This document shows, piece by piece, positions 26,409 to 34,906 of a DNA stretch of 64,000 bases. The notes beneath the pieces were generated by a model. That model was not told the DNA's origin. It made no database searches and worked only from the letters and a program-made list of their open reading frames with translations. The stretch's first letter is position 1; each line of letters starts with the position of its first letter. Both the position numbers and the translations under genes were made by a program. Source of the DNA: Aquimarina sp040786285. Lineage in GTDB: Bacteria; Bacteroidota; Bacteroidia; Flavobacteriales; Flavobacteriaceae. The stretch lies in the NCBI RefSeq assembly GCF_040786285.1, contig NZ_JBFMKQ010000001.1:1116001-1180000 (forward strand), read 5' to 3'.

Positions 26409-27947
26409 ATGAATACTCAATATAAATGGCTGCTAATCCTACTGGTTTTTGGGTTTATAGGTTGCGAATCAGACGATGATGCTCCTGTAACAGAGGCAGA
26501 AGTGGCAATTACCTCAGGAACTGCAGATTTCTCAAAATTTGTTGCTTTAGGAAACTCTTTAACTGCAGGTTTTACAGATGGAGCCTTGTTTATAGCAGGA
26601 CAAGAAGATTCTTATCCCAAGATTTTAGCTCAACAATTTGCTAAAGCAGGAGGTGGAGAGTTCACACAACCTTTAATGAATGATAATATAGGAGGGGTGT
26701 TGTTAGGAGGAACTCAAATTCAAGGGCCAAGACTCTATTTTTATAGTGATCCAGACCCTGAGCCACCAAATTTATCTGGTCCAACACCGTTAGGAATTGT
26801 TCCGCCAACAGATTTCGAAGCAGAAAACCCCACTACAGATATTACAAGTCCGTTAACTGGTTCTTTTAATAATATGGGTATACCAGGAGCTAAAAGTTTT
26901 CACCTCGTAGCTCCGGGATATGGAGATGTGGCTGGAGTACCAGTGGGAACAGCAAATCCATATTATGCAAGAATAGCTTCTAGTGCTACATCTACTGTGT
27001 TAGAAGATGCGATGGCACAAAACCCAACATTTTTCTCGTTGTGGATTGGTAATAATGATGTGTTAGGGTATGCGCTATCCGGTGGAGAATCAGATCCGGG
27101 CATGGCAGATCCTATTACCGATATAGGAACCTTTACTAACGTATATAATACATTAGTCTCCACCTTGACTTCAGGCGGAGCAAAAGGGGTAGTTTTTAAT
27201 ATTCCAGATGTAACATCTATAGCACATTTTACAACAGTTCCTCATAATCCTATTCCGTTAGATGCAGCAACTGCTGCTGGGGTAAATGGAGCCTATGCTG
27301 CTTATAATGCAGGTATTGTAGGGGCTTTTGCCTTTTTGGTAGGTAATGGTGCGATAACACAAGAAGAAGCAGATCTCGAAATTGCAAAAAGAACGATCAC
27401 GTTCGTAGCAGGAGAAGGAAACGCTGTGGTTATCTTAGATGAAGATTTAACAGATTTGACAGGTATAAATATGGCCTTGGTGCCAATCAGACAAGCTACT
27501 GCCGATGACCTTTTAGTACTGCCTGCAAGTAGTTTTATCGGAACTCAGGTTGTCCCAGGAAACCCATTAACTACAAATGGAGTTGCAATTCCTTTAGCTG
27601 ATAAGTGGGTCTTAACCCCAGAAGAACAAGAAGAAATAGCTACAGCTACAACAGCATTTAATGCAGTTATAGATGCTGCTGTACAACAAGAAGGTTTAGC
27701 CTTTGTAGATGCTAATGGATTCTTAAATGAGGTTTCTGAAGGAGGAATTCAATATGATGAATTCTTAATACAGGGCAATTTAGTGTTTGGTGGCTTATTT
27801 TCTTTAGATGGAGTACATCCAACAGCTAGAGGTTATTCATTTTTGGCTAATGCTGCCTCTGAAGCAATTAATACCACTTATGGTTCTACCTTACCAATGG
27901 TAAAAGCGGCTGATTACCCAACTTTTTATTCGCCGTTACTTCGGTAG
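26409..27947 (+). CDS. SGNH/GDSL-type hydrolase lipoprotein
   Basis: A 512-residue lipoprotein (lipobox G-F-I-G-C followed by E-S-D-D-D). The SGNH blocks are visible: block I is F-V-A-L-G-N-S-L-T-A-G (Gly-Asn-Ser-Leu instead of Gly-Asp-Ser-Leu, catalytic Ser kept), then G-I-P-G-A, then W-I-G-N-N-D, and the Asp-x-x-His block V in L-D-G-V-H-P-T-A-R-G. The family hydrolyses esters of lipids or acylated sugars. Anchored at the outer membrane next to two TonB receptors, it could release a ligand for uptake. The large insertion between blocks III and V (about residues 230-440) is typical of the Bacteroidota forms. A terminator follows. Confidence 0.85.
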   Translation: MNTQYKWLLILLVFGFIGCESDDDAPVTEAEVAITSGTADFSKFVALGNSLTAGFTDGALFIAGQEDSYPKILAQQFAKAGGGEFTQPLMNDNIGGVLLGGTQIQGPRLYFYSDPDPEPPNLSGPTPLGIVPPTDFEAENPTTDITSPLTGSFNNMGIPGAKSFHLVAPGYGDVAGVPVGTANPYYARIASSATSTVLEDAMAQNPTFFSLWIGNNDVLGYALSGGESDPGMADPITDIGTFTNVYNTLVSTLTSGGAKGVVFNIPDVTSIAHFTTVPHNPIPLDAATAAGVNGAYAAYNAGIVGAFAFLVGNGAITQEEADLEIAKRTITFVAGEGNAVVILDEDLTDLTGINMALVPIRQATADDLLVLPASSFIGTQVVPGNPLTTNGVAIPLADKWVLTPEEQEEIATATTAFNAVIDAAVQQEGLAFVDANGFLNEVSEGGIQYDEFLIQGNLVFGGLFSLDGVHPTARGYSFLANAASEAINTTYGSTLPMVKAADYPTFYSPLLR

Positions 27948-27962
27948 AAAATAAAACATTCT

Positions 27963-27996
27963 AAAAGCCCATTTGATATATCAAATGGGCTTTTTT
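27963..27996. terminator. Bidirectional terminator
   Basis: A perfect 16-bp palindromic stem (AAAAGCCCATTTGATA and its complement) with T runs on both strands. It lies between the convergent SGNH and fatty acid hydroxylase genes and overlaps the last bases of the latter. Confidence 0.9.
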
Positions 27997-29269
27997 ATAC
28001 AATTTCTTGAGTAGTTTGAGGTATATATTTCCTTTCTATAAATTGAAAATAGATAGTGAATGCGAGTGAAACAATCAGATACGCAATAATTGTATAAGAC
28101 GCTCCATTTAATAAGGAGTCTATCCCGAACCAACCATTCTCTGTAGTAATGAGAAACAATCCGATCCCTACCTTAATAACCTCGGCATATATCGAAATAA
28201 TATGGCGATCCATTAAAGAGGTGTATGCAAAAATTGAAATAGCTAAAAAAATAGCGTATTTAATAATTTGAATAAATTCGAGATCACCAAAACTGATCAA
28301 TAAATAGTACATTAAAACCAGAGTGGCTGTTAATTGTATCCATGACCATAGTTTTAGGAATAACGAACTCTCAGTTTTATATTTCTCTCTGGTATAGGGA
28401 TCTGTGATAATATGAATAGGGTATTTTTCTTTTACATCATCTGGCCTCCATCCTGTTGGCATGTACCATATTCTTATCTTGTCCCACCAGTTTTTTGTCC
28501 TCCATGCATCTTTTAGTATTCCCCATGCATGCATAAAATTGATCAAAAAAGGATTCCAGGTGTTTACGGGTTTTTTTACACCATATACAGGAGGTTTTTC
28601 TGGAATTTCTTCCTGAAAGGTTCCAAAAAGTTTATCCCAAAAAATAAATATCTGGGAGTAGTTTTTATCCAAATACTCATTGTTAATGGCATGATGTACC
28701 CTGTGATGAGACGGCGTAACGAGGATGTGTTCTAAAATCCCCATTTTATTTACCAACCGAGTATGATACCAAAACTGAGCAAACAAATGAATAGGAGCAA
28801 TTAATGCTACAACCTCTGCAGGAATACCCAATAAAGCTAATGGGATATATAAAAAGAAATAAATAGAAATTATAGCCGAAACACTTTGTCGTAGAGCACA
28901 AGCTAAATTAAACTCTTCACTACTATGATGTATGATATGCCGGTTCCAGAATAAATTTATGGTATGATTAAAACGGTGTGACCAATAGCCTACAAAATCT
29001 AAGCCTATAAAAGTTAAAAAATACACCAAAACAGATGATTTAATTTCAATTAAGGCCATTTTATCTACTAGCCAATCATAACTTATAATAATTATAGCGA
29101 GACCTGTAAGACTTCTTAATGAGTCTGTTATACCAGAACTTAAGCTTGATATCGTATCCATGGCTTCATTAACCGGTATTCCTTTAAATCGGCTAACAAA
29201 ATACTCTATCAAGATAAGAAGTATAAATCCAGGAATCGCATAACTTAATGCAGTTGCGTACGTTTCCAT
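27995..29269 (-). CDS. Sterol desaturase/fatty acid hydroxylase family membrane enzyme
   Basis: A 424-residue di-iron membrane oxygenase. The histidine boxes are H-R-F-N-H (98-102), H-I-I-H-H (111-115) and H-H-R-V-H-H further on, which fits the FA_hydroxylase family. About eight hydrophobic segments are spread over the length, including a C-terminal group (about 310-410) beyond the catalytic domain, as in alkylglycerol monooxygenase-like members. The substrate could be a fatty acid, ether lipid or carotenoid. It is divergent from the TetR gene, and the shared promoter region holds two palindromic half-site pairs, so repression by that regulator is likely. Confidence 0.85.
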   Translation of the reverse strand: METYATALSYAIPGFILLILIEYFVSRFKGIPVNEAMDTISSLSSGITDSLRSLTGLAIIIISYDWLVDKMALIEIKSSVLVYFLTFIGLDFVGYWSHRFNHTINLFWNRHIIHHSSEEFNLACALRQSVSAIISIYFFLYIPLALLGIPAEVVALIAPIHLFAQFWYHTRLVNKMGILEHILVTPSHHRVHHAINNEYLDKNYSQIFIFWDKLFGTFQEEIPEKPPVYGVKKPVNTWNPFLINFMHAWGILKDAWRTKNWWDKIRIWYMPTGWRPDDVKEKYPIHIITDPYTREKYKTESSLFLKLWSWIQLTATLVLMYYLLISFGDLEFIQIIKYAIFLAISIFAYTSLMDRHIISIYAEVIKVGIGLFLITTENGWFGIDSLLNGASYTIIAYLIVSLAFTIYFQFIERKYIPQTTQEIV

Positions 29270-29332
29270 TACTTTCCTTTTGAGTAAAAATACAAAAATT
29301 AATGATTCTTTTATTTGGACAATTTCTAAAAA

Positions 29333-29380
29333 TTAGTATATTTATACTAAAATATAAAATTAATTAGTACGTATATACTG
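29333..29380. promoter_or_regulatory. Two probable TetR operators in the divergent promoter region
   Basis: Site 1 is the perfect palindrome TTAGTATATTTATACTAA (29333-29350). Site 2 (29364-29379) repeats the same half-sites, TTAGTA-N4-TATACT, exactly 31 bp further on (three helical turns). They lie 15-62 bp upstream of the TetR start and 64-111 bp from the hydroxylase start. Confidence 0.65.
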
Positions 29381-29394
29381 TACATTCTATTATT

Positions 29395-30042
29395 ATGGCA
29401 GATACAAAGTCAGAAATCATTAAACATGCAGTTATTCTTTTTAACAAAAAAGGATTTTTTAATGTGAGCATTATGGATATAGCAAATGCTATAGGTATAA
29501 GCCCTGGTAATTTTACGTATCATTTTAAAAAGAAGGAGATTTTGCTATCTGCTATTCAGAAAGAAATTATAAATAACTCTGTTGATATCATGCCTAAAGG
29601 GCAATATGTTACTTTAGATCATTTTGAAGAAATGTTCAGAAAATTCTATGCTATCCAGCAGCGGTACAGCTTTTTTTTTCTAGACATATCATACCTTATA
29701 GTAGAGTATCCTTCTATTATGGATGGGTATAAAACCGCTACAAAAGAGAGATTTGCAGATGCAAGAAAACTGGTAGATCACTTTATTGCATCAGGTAGAT
29801 TGCTAGCAGAGAGTGATCGAATAGATTATAACATTGTTATTCATAATCTTTGGATGGTAAGTACCTTTTGGACCACAAGTACTGCACTAATTGATAAAAA
29901 AAACAGTGCTTTATTAAAGGACTCCCCTATTGAGGCTTTATGGGGGATTTTGTCCCCGTACCTTACTAAAAAAGGATATGATGAATATCAAGAGATAGTT
30001 CATTTTAAAAATAGAAAAACAAATACAATTTTTAAAAAATAA
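29395..30042 (+). CDS. TetR/AcrR family transcriptional regulator
   Basis: 215 residues. The N-terminal helix-turn-helix is clear (residues about 20-46: F-N-V-S-I-M-D-I-A-N-A-I-G-I-S-P-G-N-F-T-Y-H-F, then K-K-K-E-I-L), followed by an all-helical ligand domain rich in aromatic residues (Y-S-F-F-F-L-D-I-S-Y), which suggests a hydrophobic or lipidic ligand. It probably represses the divergent hydroxylase gene and itself through the palindromes just upstream, and also the class II aldolase gene, whose ATG is 4 bp after its stop codon. Confidence 0.88.
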   Translation: MADTKSEIIKHAVILFNKKGFFNVSIMDIANAIGISPGNFTYHFKKKEILLSAIQKEIINNSVDIMPKGQYVTLDHFEEMFRKFYAIQQRYSFFFLDISYLIVEYPSIMDGYKTATKERFADARKLVDHFIASGRLLAESDRIDYNIVIHNLWMVSTFWTTSTALIDKKNSALLKDSPIEALWGILSPYLTKKGYDEYQEIVHFKNRKTNTIFKK

Positions 30043-30046
30043 AATC

Positions 30047-30838
30047 ATGGCAGTACCTAACCCTCCTTTAGAGATGTTTCCTGAAAATATTCCGTTACCC
30101 CCAAAATTTGAAGATGTAAAACAAGAAAGAGAATATCTAAAAAAGAAGCTCACAGGAGCTTTTAGAATATTTGGTAAATTTGGCTTTTCTGAAGGTGTAG
30201 CTGGGCACATTACTGTTCGAGACCCAGAGTATAAAGACCATTTTTGGGTAAATCCTTTCGGACTCTCATTCAATCTAATTAAGCCATCAGACCTATTGCT
30301 TGTTGATCATAATGGCAATGTTGTAGAAGGAAAACTTCCATTGAATAGGGCTGCCTTTGCAATTCACTCTCAGGTGCATGAGGCAAGACCAGATGTGGTA
30401 GCTGCTGCTCATGCACACTCAGTATACGGCAAAACATTTTCGACACTTGGAAGAGAACTTTCACCAATTACTCAAGACGCATGCGCTTTTTATAAGGATC
30501 ACGCCTTATTTAATGACTATTCTGGGATTGTAAACGAGCTTGAAGAAGGTAAAAGAATTGCCAAAGCTCTTGATGATAACAAAGCTGCAATACTTCAAAA
30601 TCATGGTTTAATTACTGTTGGGCACTCAATAGATGAGGCCGCTTGGTGGTTTATTACTATGGAACGTAGCTGTCAGGCACAGTTACTTGCAATGCAAACA
30701 GGCGATAAATTAATTGAGATAGATCATGAAACAGCAATGAAAACACGAGCAGAACTTGGCTTCCCTATTGCTGGATATTTTCAATTTCAACCTATGTGGC
30801 AGGATATAAGTGCATCTTTAGATTTCATAAGAGTGTAA
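30047..30838 (+). CDS. Class II aldolase/adducin family protein
   Basis: A 263-residue cytoplasmic protein with the class II aldolase fold. The zinc-binding His pair is in A-A-A-H-A-H-S-V-Y-G, with a further His in I-L-Q-N-H-G-L-I-T-V-G. The phosphate-binding start (G-F-S-E-G-V-A-G-H-I-T-V-R-D) resembles the adducin-like subset rather than fuculose-1-phosphate aldolase. The reaction is not known. Close coupling to TetR (4 bp) and to a divergent lipid hydroxylase suggests that it processes a product of that pathway, which is only inference. Confidence 0.85.
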   Translation: MAVPNPPLEMFPENIPLPPKFEDVKQEREYLKKKLTGAFRIFGKFGFSEGVAGHITVRDPEYKDHFWVNPFGLSFNLIKPSDLLLVDHNGNVVEGKLPLNRAAFAIHSQVHEARPDVVAAAHAHSVYGKTFSTLGRELSPITQDACAFYKDHALFNDYSGIVNELEEGKRIAKALDDNKAAILQNHGLITVGHSIDEAAWWFITMERSCQAQLLAMQTGDKLIEIDHETAMKTRAELGFPIAGYFQFQPMWQDISASLDFIRV

Positions 30839-30996
30839 ACAAAAAGAAATGCATTCCTGTTACCTACTAAATCAAAAAGTAACTTCTGTTATATTGTATT
30901 ACAGTATTTTGACTATAAAAAGAGACTGCAAAAACATGTATTTCTTGTCTAAAAAAAAACAAAAGAAAATGAGTTATTTTTTTCATTTTAAAAGAC

Positions 30997-31004
30997 TATA
31001 TTTG
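30997..31004 (+). promoter_or_regulatory. Promoter -7 element of atpD
   Basis: TATATTTG fits TAnnTTTG and gives a leader of about 80 nt before the atpD ATG. No clear TTTG is found at -33. Confidence 0.5.
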
Positions 31005-31088
31005 CAGCCTGAAAAAAGGTCGTATTCAATATCATAGAATACATCTCTTTTTAATATAGTTAAATACTAAACATTAAATAGTTATATA

Positions 31089-32597
31089 ATGTCTAAAGTT
31101 ACAGGTAAAGTATCTCAAATTGTAGGTCCGGTTATCGATGTAGAATTCGTAGCGGGTACCGAATTACCAAAAATTTATGATTCGTTAGAAATTAACAAAA
31201 CAGACGGTAGTAAAATAGTGTTAGAGGTTCAGTCTCACATTGGTGAAGATACTGTGCGTACTATCGCAATGGATTCCAGTGATGGATTAAGCAGAGGAAT
31301 GGAAGTTGTTGGAACTGGAGCTCCAATCCAAATGCCAATTGGTGGGGATGTGTACGGACGTCTATTTAATGTAATTGGAGATGCAATTGATGGTCTTGGA
31401 GATCTTCCGAAAGAAGGAAAAGATGGTCTTCCTATTCACCGTCAAGCACCTAAATTTGAAGATTTATCAACTTCTACAGAAGTTTTATTTACAGGGATTA
31501 AAGTAATCGACCTTATCGAGCCTTACGCAAAAGGAGGTAAAATTGGATTATTTGGTGGTGCCGGAGTAGGTAAAACAGTATTAATTCAGGAGTTAATTAA
31601 TAATATTGCAAAAGGTCACGGTGGTCTTTCTGTATTTGCAGGAGTAGGAGAAAGAACTCGTGAAGGAAATGACCTTCTTCGTGAGATGTTAGAGTCTGGA
31701 ATTATCAAATATGGTGATGATTTTATGCATTCTATGGAAGAAGGAGGATGGGATCTTTCTAAGGTTGATAAAAACGTAATGAAAGAATCTAAAGCTACAT
31801 TCGTATTCGGACAAATGAATGAGCCACCAGGAGCACGTGCTCGTGTTGCACTTTCTGGTCTTACGATTGCAGAATATTTCCGTGATGGAGCTGGAGACGG
31901 ACAAGGAAAAGACGTACTTTTCTTCGTAGATAATATCTTCCGTTTTACACAAGCAGGTTCTGAGGTATCAGCACTACTTGGTCGTATGCCATCTGCGGTA
32001 GGGTACCAACCTACATTAGCAACAGAAATGGGTGTGATGCAAGAACGTATTACTTCTACAAAGAAAGGATCTATTACATCTGTACAAGCAGTTTATGTAC
32101 CTGCAGATGATTTAACGGATCCAGCACCAGCAACAACATTTGCTCACTTGGATGCAACAACCGTATTATCTCGTAAAATTGCAGAGCTTGGTATTTACCC
32201 AGCAGTGGATCCATTAGATTCTACTTCAAGAATTCTTACAGCAGATATTCTGGGAGATGAGCACTATAATTGTGCACAACGAGTAAAAGAGTTATTACAA
32301 CGTTATAAAGAATTACAAGATATTATTGCTATCCTTGGTATGGAAGAATTATCTGAAGAAGATAAATTAGCGGTAGGACGTGCACGTCGTGTACAACGTT
32401 TCTTATCTCAGCCATTCCACGTAGCAGAGCAATTTACGGGTATCCCGGGATGTTTAGTAGATATCAAAGATACGATCAAAGCCTTTACTATGATTATGGA
32501 TGGTGAATTAGATCACTTGCCAGAAGCAGCATTTAACCTTAAAGGAACAATCGAAGAAGCTATCGAGGCTGGTGAGAAAATGTTAGCTGAAGCGTAA
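31089..32597 (+). CDS. atpD: F1F0 ATP synthase subunit beta
   Basis: The 502-residue catalytic beta subunit of the F1 head. It has Walker A G-G-A-G-V-G-K-T (about 156-163), the G-E-R-T-R-E-G loop, P-P-G-A-R and the D-P-A-P-A-T segment. It is some 30-40 residues longer than E. coli AtpD, with the extra length in internal loops (around residues 215-245), as is usual in Flavobacteriia. It is followed by atpC only; the rest of the operon is elsewhere, the normal Bacteroidota split. Codon use looks adapted to high expression. Confidence 0.98.
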   Translation: MSKVTGKVSQIVGPVIDVEFVAGTELPKIYDSLEINKTDGSKIVLEVQSHIGEDTVRTIAMDSSDGLSRGMEVVGTGAPIQMPIGGDVYGRLFNVIGDAIDGLGDLPKEGKDGLPIHRQAPKFEDLSTSTEVLFTGIKVIDLIEPYAKGGKIGLFGGAGVGKTVLIQELINNIAKGHGGLSVFAGVGERTREGNDLLREMLESGIIKYGDDFMHSMEEGGWDLSKVDKNVMKESKATFVFGQMNEPPGARARVALSGLTIAEYFRDGAGDGQGKDVLFFVDNIFRFTQAGSEVSALLGRMPSAVGYQPTLATEMGVMQERITSTKKGSITSVQAVYVPADDLTDPAPATTFAHLDATTVLSRKIAELGIYPAVDPLDSTSRILTADILGDEHYNCAQRVKELLQRYKELQDIIAILGMEELSEEDKLAVGRARRVQRFLSQPFHVAEQFTGIPGCLVDIKDTIKAFTMIMDGELDHLPEAAFNLKGTIEEAIEAGEKMLAEA

Positions 32598-32669
32598 ATT
32601 AGTATCCAGTAAGCAGTAGCAGTAATCAGTACTGCAAACTGATACTGAATACTGCAAACTATTAAAAGT
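32598..32669 (+). repeat. Short CAGTA-type low-complexity insertion between atpD and atpC
   Basis: The 72-bp gap is built from CAGTA, AATCAGTA and two copies of ACTGCAAACT, with partly complementary halves. It does not look like a gene or terminator and resembles an expanded intergenic repeat. Confidence 0.4.
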
Positions 32670-32948
32670 ATGTATTTAGAAATAGTAACTCCAGAAGCAG
32701 TATTATTTAGTGGTGAGGTAACTTCGGTTGCAGTGCCAGGAGTCGATGGAGAGTTTCAGATGTTAGATAATCACGCACCTATTATTTCTTTGCTGGCAAA
32801 AGGAAATGTAAAAGTGTATGGAGATATGAATTTAGATGAAGAAGTTGCAGATAAATTTGCCAAAGGAGAAAATGGAACAACATTACTTCCAATAAACTCT
32901 GGAACTATTGAAATGAAAGATAATAAAGTGATTGTTTTAGCAGACTAA
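32670..32948 (+). CDS. atpC: F1F0 ATP synthase subunit epsilon (short form)
   Basis: 92 residues, only the N-terminal beta-sandwich of epsilon (start M-Y-L-E-I-V-T-P-E-A, then V-P-G-V-D-G-E-F-Q-M-L and H-A-P-I-I-S-L-L). The C-terminal helical hairpin that inhibits ATP hydrolysis in E. coli is absent, as in other Bacteroidota. It is encoded 72 bp after atpD and closes the unit with a terminator. Confidence 0.92.
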   Translation: MYLEIVTPEAVLFSGEVTSVAVPGVDGEFQMLDNHAPIISLLAKGNVKVYGDMNLDEEVADKFAKGENGTTLLPINSGTIEMKDNKVIVLAD

Positions 32949-32970
32949 ACAATTATTCTTTTATAAAAAC

Positions 32971-33002
32971 AAAAAACACCTTCAATTTTGAAGGTGTTTT
33001 TT
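32971..33002 (+). terminator. Rho-independent terminator after atpC
   Basis: A 14-bp perfect stem (AAAAAACACCTTCA and its complement), a 4-nt loop and T tract. Confidence 0.9.
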
Positions 33003-33008
33003 GTTAGT

Positions 33009-33182
33009 AACGGTTCTGCCAATGCTCCATGGAACTAGGACGATAAAGATGGCGGAGATAGTCAAGGCCTGCTAAAAGGTGGAATGGCCTATTACCCTGC
33101 ACATCTGGTTGATGAATACTTTAATGGGCTTGGTGATTTTAGCAAAACCTATATATACAACCCTTATTTAGAGATCGAGTAA
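33009..33182 (+). pseudogene. C-terminal remnant of an unidentified gene
   Basis: The frame from 33009 reads N-G-S-A-N-A-P-W-N, a TAG stop at 33036, then D-D-K-D-G-G-D-S-Q-G-L-L-K-G-G-M-A-Y-Y-P and on to N-P-Y-L-E-I-E and a natural stop at 33180. The composition is that of a real protein, the stop replaces what looks like a Trp codon (W-N-W-D-D), and a terminator follows 30 bp later. I read it as the end of a deleted gene; I cannot name the family. It directly abuts the atpC terminator, so the deletion end point is probably there. Confidence 0.5.
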
Positions 33183-33211
33183 CTACAAAGTATAAGCTAT
33201 ACTAATATTTT

Positions 33212-33236
33212 AAAGGCCAATTTTTGGCCTTTTTTT
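33212..33236 (+). terminator. Rho-independent terminator of the lost gene
   Basis: AAAGGCCAA/TTGGCCTTT with a short loop and T tract; the only gene ending before it is the remnant at 33009-33182. Confidence 0.75.
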
Positions 33237-33335
33237 ATGGTATCAACTTACTTAAGTTAGGGTTTAAATTCCTTAATAAGGTAAGAAATATCCTATAAAA
33301 TTTTGTTTTTCATAACAAAACCCCAAAAAGTTTGG

Positions 33336-33343
33336 TATTTTTG
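33336..33343 (+). promoter_or_regulatory. Possible promoter -7 element of the LVIVD lipoprotein gene
   Basis: TATTTTTG fits TAnnTTTG and lies 17 nt before the ATG at 33361, giving a very short leader. No clear -33 TTTG at the usual spacing. Confidence 0.35.
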
Positions 33344-33360
33344 ATAGATATCCCATTATC

Positions 33361-34626
33361 ATGAAAAAGTATTTAAATACCGCATGTTTGTTTTTATTAC
33401 TAATAGGGCTATTAGGTTGTAGTAGCGATGATGATAGTAATTTTGACCCTACTGATACAGGTTCTAACCCTATAGATCCCACTAATCCTGCTTCTAATCT
33501 TTGTGAGAATGGTATAGCAGGAGGAATTTATCCTTGTAGTGGATTTGATTTGGTTTCTAGAATTCCTTTAAGCACTATGAGTGCTGGAGAAGGAAATGAT
33601 AGTTGGGGATGGACAGACCCGGTTGATGGAAAAGAATATGCCATTATGGGGCTGGATAATGGTACAGCATTTATTGATATTTCTACTCCAGACACCCCTA
33701 TATATCTAGGAAAACTGCCTACAGCAACTGTAAATAGCCCTTGGAGGGATGTTAAAGTCTACTTAAATCACGCTTTTATTGTAAGTGAAGCCCCAGGGCA
33801 TGGGATGCAGGTTTTTGACCTCACAAGACTTCGTGATGTTGCTAATCCACCATTAACATTTGATGCAGATTTCCGTTTCACTGATTTTGGAAGTGCACAC
33901 AATATTGTGATTAATGAAGATTCTGGTTTTGCATATGCCGTAGGAACGGATAGATTGGGAATGTATCAAGGAGGGCCAGTGTTTATTAATATACAGGATC
34001 CTAAAAACCCTACCGCAGCAGGAGGATTTTTATCGGGAGGACAAAGAGCGTATAGTCATGATGCACAAGTTATAAACTACCAGGGACCCGACGTCGATTA
34101 TACAGATAAAGAAATTCTTATCGGTAGTAATGAAATAGAAATAGTAATTGCTGATGTTACAGATAAAGATAATCCTACAACGATATCTACTATCAAATAT
34201 TCTGATGTAGGATATACACATCAAGGATGGTTTACCGAAGACATGAAGTATTTTATACTAGGAGACGAAACCGATGAGCAAGGAATAGGTTTTAATACCC
34301 GAACCATTATTTTCGACCTTACAGATCTTGATAACCCTAAAGAGCATTTTACGTATACTGGTCCAACACCTGCCATAGATCATAATGGATATGTAAAAGG
34401 AAGTACATTTTATCTCGCTAATTACAGAGCCGGTGTGCGAGTAATAGATATTTCTGATATCGAAAACAAAAATATTACTGAAATAGGCTTTTTTGATACA
34501 TACCCCACTAGCGACAGTGCAAGTTTTGATGGTGTATGGAATGTATATCCTTATTTTGAAAGTGGTAATATCGTGATTAGTGATATCCAAAAAGGACTCT
34601 TGTTAATTCATGCTAGTGCTCCGTAA
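33361..34626 (+). CDS. LVIVD/choice-of-anchor B family lipoprotein
   Basis: 421 residues. The lipobox L-L-G-C is followed by S-S-D-D-D, so the protein is lipid-anchored, probably at the outer membrane. The body is a beta-propeller of LVIVD repeats (for example G-T-A-F-I-D-I-S, F-I-N-I-Q-D-P-K-N-P, V-I-D-I-S-D-I). It has the name-giving features of choice-of-anchor B proteins, whose relatives carry different C-terminal anchors; here the anchor is the N-terminal lipid. Five His residues sit in recurrent motifs: His147 (G-H-G-M), His180 (A-H-N), His233 (S-H-D-A-Q), His287 (T-H-Q-G-W) and His341 (D-H-N-G-Y). It is first in a head-to-tail group with the MbnP-like and MbnH-like genes. Confidence 0.85.
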   Translation: MKKYLNTACLFLLLIGLLGCSSDDDSNFDPTDTGSNPIDPTNPASNLCENGIAGGIYPCSGFDLVSRIPLSTMSAGEGNDSWGWTDPVDGKEYAIMGLDNGTAFIDISTPDTPIYLGKLPTATVNSPWRDVKVYLNHAFIVSEAPGHGMQVFDLTRLRDVANPPLTFDADFRFTDFGSAHNIVINEDSGFAYAVGTDRLGMYQGGPVFINIQDPKNPTAAGGFLSGGQRAYSHDAQVINYQGPDVDYTDKEILIGSNEIEIVIADVTDKDNPTTISTIKYSDVGYTHQGWFTEDMKYFILGDETDEQGIGFNTRTIIFDLTDLDNPKEHFTYTGPTPAIDHNGYVKGSTFYLANYRAGVRVIDISDIENKNITEIGFFDTYPTSDSASFDGVWNVYPYFESGNIVISDIQKGLLLIHASAP

Positions 34627-34740
34627 ATGCAACTAAATTTTCTATTCTTATTAGGTTGAATCGAAATACAGCTCAACCTCATTCATCACCTCATTCTATT
34701 TTTAACAAAGATCACCTTTTGTAAAGGGTGGTTCATATGC

Positions 34741-34774
34741 TAAAAAACGTTAAAATTGTTAAAAAACGTTAAAA
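34741..34774 (+). promoter_or_regulatory. Two 15-bp direct repeats upstream of the secreted LVIVD gene
   Basis: TAAAAAACGTTAAAA occurs at 34741-34755 and 34760-34774 (19-bp period), each centred on the palindrome AACGTT. They lie about 135 bp before the start codon in an otherwise empty 280-bp gap. Confidence 0.4.
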
Positions 34775-34906
34775 AATTGACTACCCCACCAAATATTTAT
34801 TAAATACCAAAAATAAAATCGATAAATTAGTTAATTATTTGAATTTTAAACTGTTAAAGTATGACATAAAACTAGTTTCTTAGCTAACTCTTAAAACACA
34901 AACTCA

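Noticed and set aside
32598..32669. Regulatory RNA between atpD and atpC
   Set aside because: The sequence is built from short CAGTA-like repeats; a low-complexity expansion explains it better.
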